From the NCBI GenBank assembly GCA_037176845.1, contig JAYKXP010000001.1:930001-994000 (forward strand): a stretch of 64,000 nucleotides of DNA, in the 5' to 3' direction. The notes below the pieces were generated by a model. That model ran no database searches. It was not told where the DNA came from and saw nothing but the letters and a program-made list of their open reading frames with translations. Position numbers and translations under genes: made by a program. Shown here piece after piece: positions 61,493 through 64,000 of this stretch; the stretch's first letter is position 1; every line of letters starts with the position of its first letter. The DNA comes from Paramarasmius palmivorus. Its lineage: Eukaryota; Basidiomycota; Agaricomycetes; Agaricales; Marasmiaceae.

Positions 61493-63229
61493 CTAGTCAA
61501 TCCCCACTAGTACAACCTCCCCATCTCCCTCAGTCGTTAAGAACTTCATCTCGCTCACAGCCCCTTCGACATCCTGCAACCCACACATCTCGACGAAATC
61601 ACCAGACGCAACCTTCCTCTCCCCGTCCACATGCTCTACAAACTCGTCCAAGGGACAGCTCTCACCAGGTCCCGAGTTACAAGTAGGTATAGGAATCGGC
61701 GCATCGTTCGCCTTCACTCTAACAAACGTCTGCTTCTCTCCTGCGGAAGTGCCATTGACGACACCGCCAAGAACATTTGCCTGATGGAATACACCTTGGT
61801 CTTGTTGCTCAGCAAGGGTAGGTCCGCCGATTGAGCAAGTCATCCTTTCCAGAGCAACATTGCCGAGAAAAGACACAAGGTATGAAGAATGGAAGTGACG
61901 TCTGGGGTCGGTGACGCGCTCTGTGACCTGTAGGGGATATATCATGTCCTCCTCATCTTCGCGTGTCGTGGTAGAATTCCATAGTCCTAGAGCGGAAATT
62001 ATTGGGGGTATGTTGTTGTCGTGCTATCCGATACTACATTAGTTGATAGTTGCTTGAAGGCTGGAATAACGTACCGTGAACGTCATGATCAGTGGAGGAG
62101 GCGTTAGTGTACCATTTTTGACAGTATTTCCAGGTCCAGCAACGAACAAGTCGGTTACCGCTTTGACCCAAGGGTAGCCAGTGGCAGCAGATATCGGGTT
62201 CCCGGGTCCGGAGCCATAGTAGTAGTTCAAATCATGAGCGTATTCATAATCAAGCCACTCAGAATCTACAATCAAGGTAAGTCGGAATTTGGAGGCTACC
62301 TCAAACGGAAACTGACCTTCAAATACCTGGCAGAACCTTCTCTCTCCACTGACTTCAAACCCGAACCCGCATAGATCTTGCATAACTCCGATATCGGTGG
62401 AGTCGAGAACAAGTCCGTCCAAGAACTGATTCAACCGATCAGCAATGGCTGGACGGAAAGTAGCTCTGAATGCATCAGAGTTGATTGAACCTGCACCACT
62501 AAAGTTTTGGTACACAGGGCAGCTGGACGACGGTGTAAGGGAGTCCGCAAAGGTCGTATTGGTGGCGGAATCAACAAGTGTGATAACGTGTCCTCGGTTT
62601 AAATCTGGAGTCGAGAGATAATTCCCTTGAGAGAGGTATCCGCGGAGGAAGAAGGTTGCAGTATCAACAACCCTTTGCTGGCCGGCTGCCCTATATAATA
62701 TCACATTAGTAACGATAGAGAGGATGTGTTGTGTTTGACCAACCAGACTGTGAAATTAGTGCCTCCCTCAGTGAGGCCATATCTCTTGCGAAGTCTTACA
62801 CCTAGCGCAAATGCCTCACCGGCACCCGTCGAGGATAAAAACAAAGGCTGGTGAGGTTCATCATCGACCGGAAGCTCCCAGGAAGGAATGAAGCTCAAAG
62901 GTCCTTTGGCTGTATAGGTTGCATTCTGAAACTTGGAAAAGAGATTCTTCCAGCCATTGAATGAGCCTGGTTCTGGATACCGACTGGAAGGGGTCAGTTA
63001 GCGATAGGCTAGAAGACAAAAAAGCGAGTACGCACGCGCCATGTCGAGCGATATATGCTGCCTGATCGACTACACACCCCTCTGGCACCTCATTTACTAC
63101 TCCAGACTGTGAAGGCGCGTCAAAATAGGGTGAGGCAGGACCTGAATGTTGGAGGGGATTAAAGAGGGCATTCTGCGCCAATACTGCTGCCTGAACAAGA
63201 CCTAGCAGAAAAGCGATACGGAAGTGCAT
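61493..63229 (-). CDS. Secreted histidine acid phosphatase (phytase-like)
   Basis: Exons are 63229-63036, 62983-62744, 62690-62317, 62265-62075 and 62023-61493 on the minus strand, giving 509 residues. A signal peptide covers about 1-18. The catalytic RHGARYP at 62-68 is rebuilt across the first intron, and the second catalytic motif THDNN (His334-Asp335) is rebuilt across the last one. Many sequons and cysteines fit a secreted branch 2 histidine phosphatase. These enzymes release phosphate from phytate or other esters outside the cell. Substrate specificity cannot be told. The family's usual length is near this value. Confidence 0.93.
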
Positions 63230-63691
63230 CGTGCCTTTGTTTTCGTTAATTCCAGAAGAAAATCTTTTTATAAGGCCGGGAGAAAGCTACGATTTCCGTG
63301 AGCCATACGGTCCATTCCTAGGCGAGTCGTGTGATTATGCTGGTATCAGGGCGAATGAGGAACGTGCTTCTCGAGATGGCGGCTAGTTCCTGAGACTGAC
63401 GAGAGTTATGATACCGTCGAAAGCATTGAATTGATGTGCGAGGGGAATTGATCATTGAAGAACGTGTGTAGCACCGTCGTCGTGGACGTTCTGGACGAAA
63501 AGAATAAGCGCTGCCAACACCAATATTTAGCGCTCGGCGTTTTTTACGCCGGTTTTGACGGTTTCTTTCTCGCCACCATCATGTTCTAATTCCACTGACC
63601 TCAAAGTTTATCACAACGTGGAAGAGGCGTGTATTTCACTCAATAAAAAGCTTGAAATGCACGGTGTACACTTCAACGCGCAGCACTTCCC
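63230..63691. other. Intergenic region, divergent promoters
   Basis: This lies between the phosphatase (-) and a plus-strand gene at the right edge. It should contain both promoters. No repeat or RNA gene is visible. Confidence 0.4.
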
Positions 63692-64000
63692 ATGGAAACG
63701 CAAAGTGAGTGTTCCTTGAGCTCAGCTTCGGCTTAGGCTCACGATGTCCTCCCCGACACAGGCAGACCACCTTCGCACGTATCAGCCTCGTCTACGACTT
63801 CAGGAGACCTCAAAATGGTCACTATTAACTGTAGCAAGAGCCACGAAAACAAAGATACAATGACAGTCGACTGGGGTGGTCAGGACCATAGACAGCTTTC
63901 AAAAGAAGGCTATCAAACGCTCTCGATCTGCGTGAGTATTGCATATCTAGCATTCTTGACGCTATCTCAAACAGAGCGTTTAGGCTACTTTTTTGGCTGC
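63692..64000 (+). CDS. Possible 5' end of an unrecognised gene, cut by the window
   Basis: A start with good context (cccATGG) at 63692 gives METQ and a gtgagt donor. Exons would be 63692-63704, 63762-63931 and 63977 onward, all in phase, encoding SRPPSHVSASSTTSGDLKMV and a stretch ending KEGYQTLSIC, then RLGYFFGC at the edge. No family is recognisable from about 70 residues. The last acceptor (cagag) is a guess, since the nearer one gives a stop. Confidence 0.4.

Overview
The window is nuclear DNA from a filamentous basidiomycete, most likely an Agaricomycete. The genes are packed closely and cut by many introns of about 45-65 bp with GT..AG ends. The gene set is typical of mushrooms and wood or litter decayers: glyoxal-oxidase-type copper radical oxidase, GH79 and GH28 glycosidases, a NoxB-type NADPH oxidase and a long-tailed Sds3 protein. 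I rebuilt the exon chains by hand by joining open frames at splice sites so that the phase closes and family motifs are restored. Exon coordinates are therefore predictions, but nearly every chain closes in frame from ATG to stop.

Layout. 0-0.9 kb: 5' part of a secreted GH79 glycosidase (-). 2.3-2.9: ubiquitin-L40 fusion (-). 5.2-7.0: copper-fist transcription factor (+). 7.2-9.2: alanine aminotransferase (-). 10.1-12.5: CaMK-type kinase with a myristoylation signal (+). 12.8-13.9: CCC1/VIT1 transporter (-). 15.6-19.6: Sds3-like HDAC subunit (+). 22.4-26.9: Zn2Cys6 transcription factor (+). 27.3-27.9: Hikeshi/OPI10 (-). 28.3-31.0: divergent RTF1 (-) and URM1 (+). 31.3-32.4: purine nucleoside phosphorylase (+). 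32.6-35.1: copper radical oxidase (-). 36.1-38.4: GH28 polygalacturonase-like (+). 38.6-40.7: NADPH oxidase (+). 41.0-47.6: three tandem nitrilase genes (+). 47.7: tRNA-Ser (-). 48.0-50.4: SPIN90/Ldb17 protein (+). 50.9-53.0: unrecognised gene (+) with a PIF/Harbinger-like MITE inserted exactly at its stop codon. 54.4-55.3: small kinase-like protein (+). 55.8-57.5: class III aminotransferase (+). 57.7-58.5: ICMT-like methyltransferase (-). 61.3: intron-bearing tRNA (-). 61.5-63.2: secreted histidine acid phosphatase (-). 63.7-end: 5' end of a further gene (+).

Most of the window is housekeeping (transcription elongation, tRNA thiolation, nucleoside salvage, amino-acid metabolism, signalling). 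The accessory stretch at 32-48 kb holds extracellular oxidation, pectin attack, superoxide production and the nitrilase array. The nitrilase array is the strongest candidate for a lineage-specific system. Its three genes share an exon plan, a conserved upstream 11-mer at fixed distance from a TATA-like box, a GC donor in copy 2, and a large repeat-bearing insertion in an intron of copy 3. I saw no CRISPR array, rRNA or long autonomous transposon.
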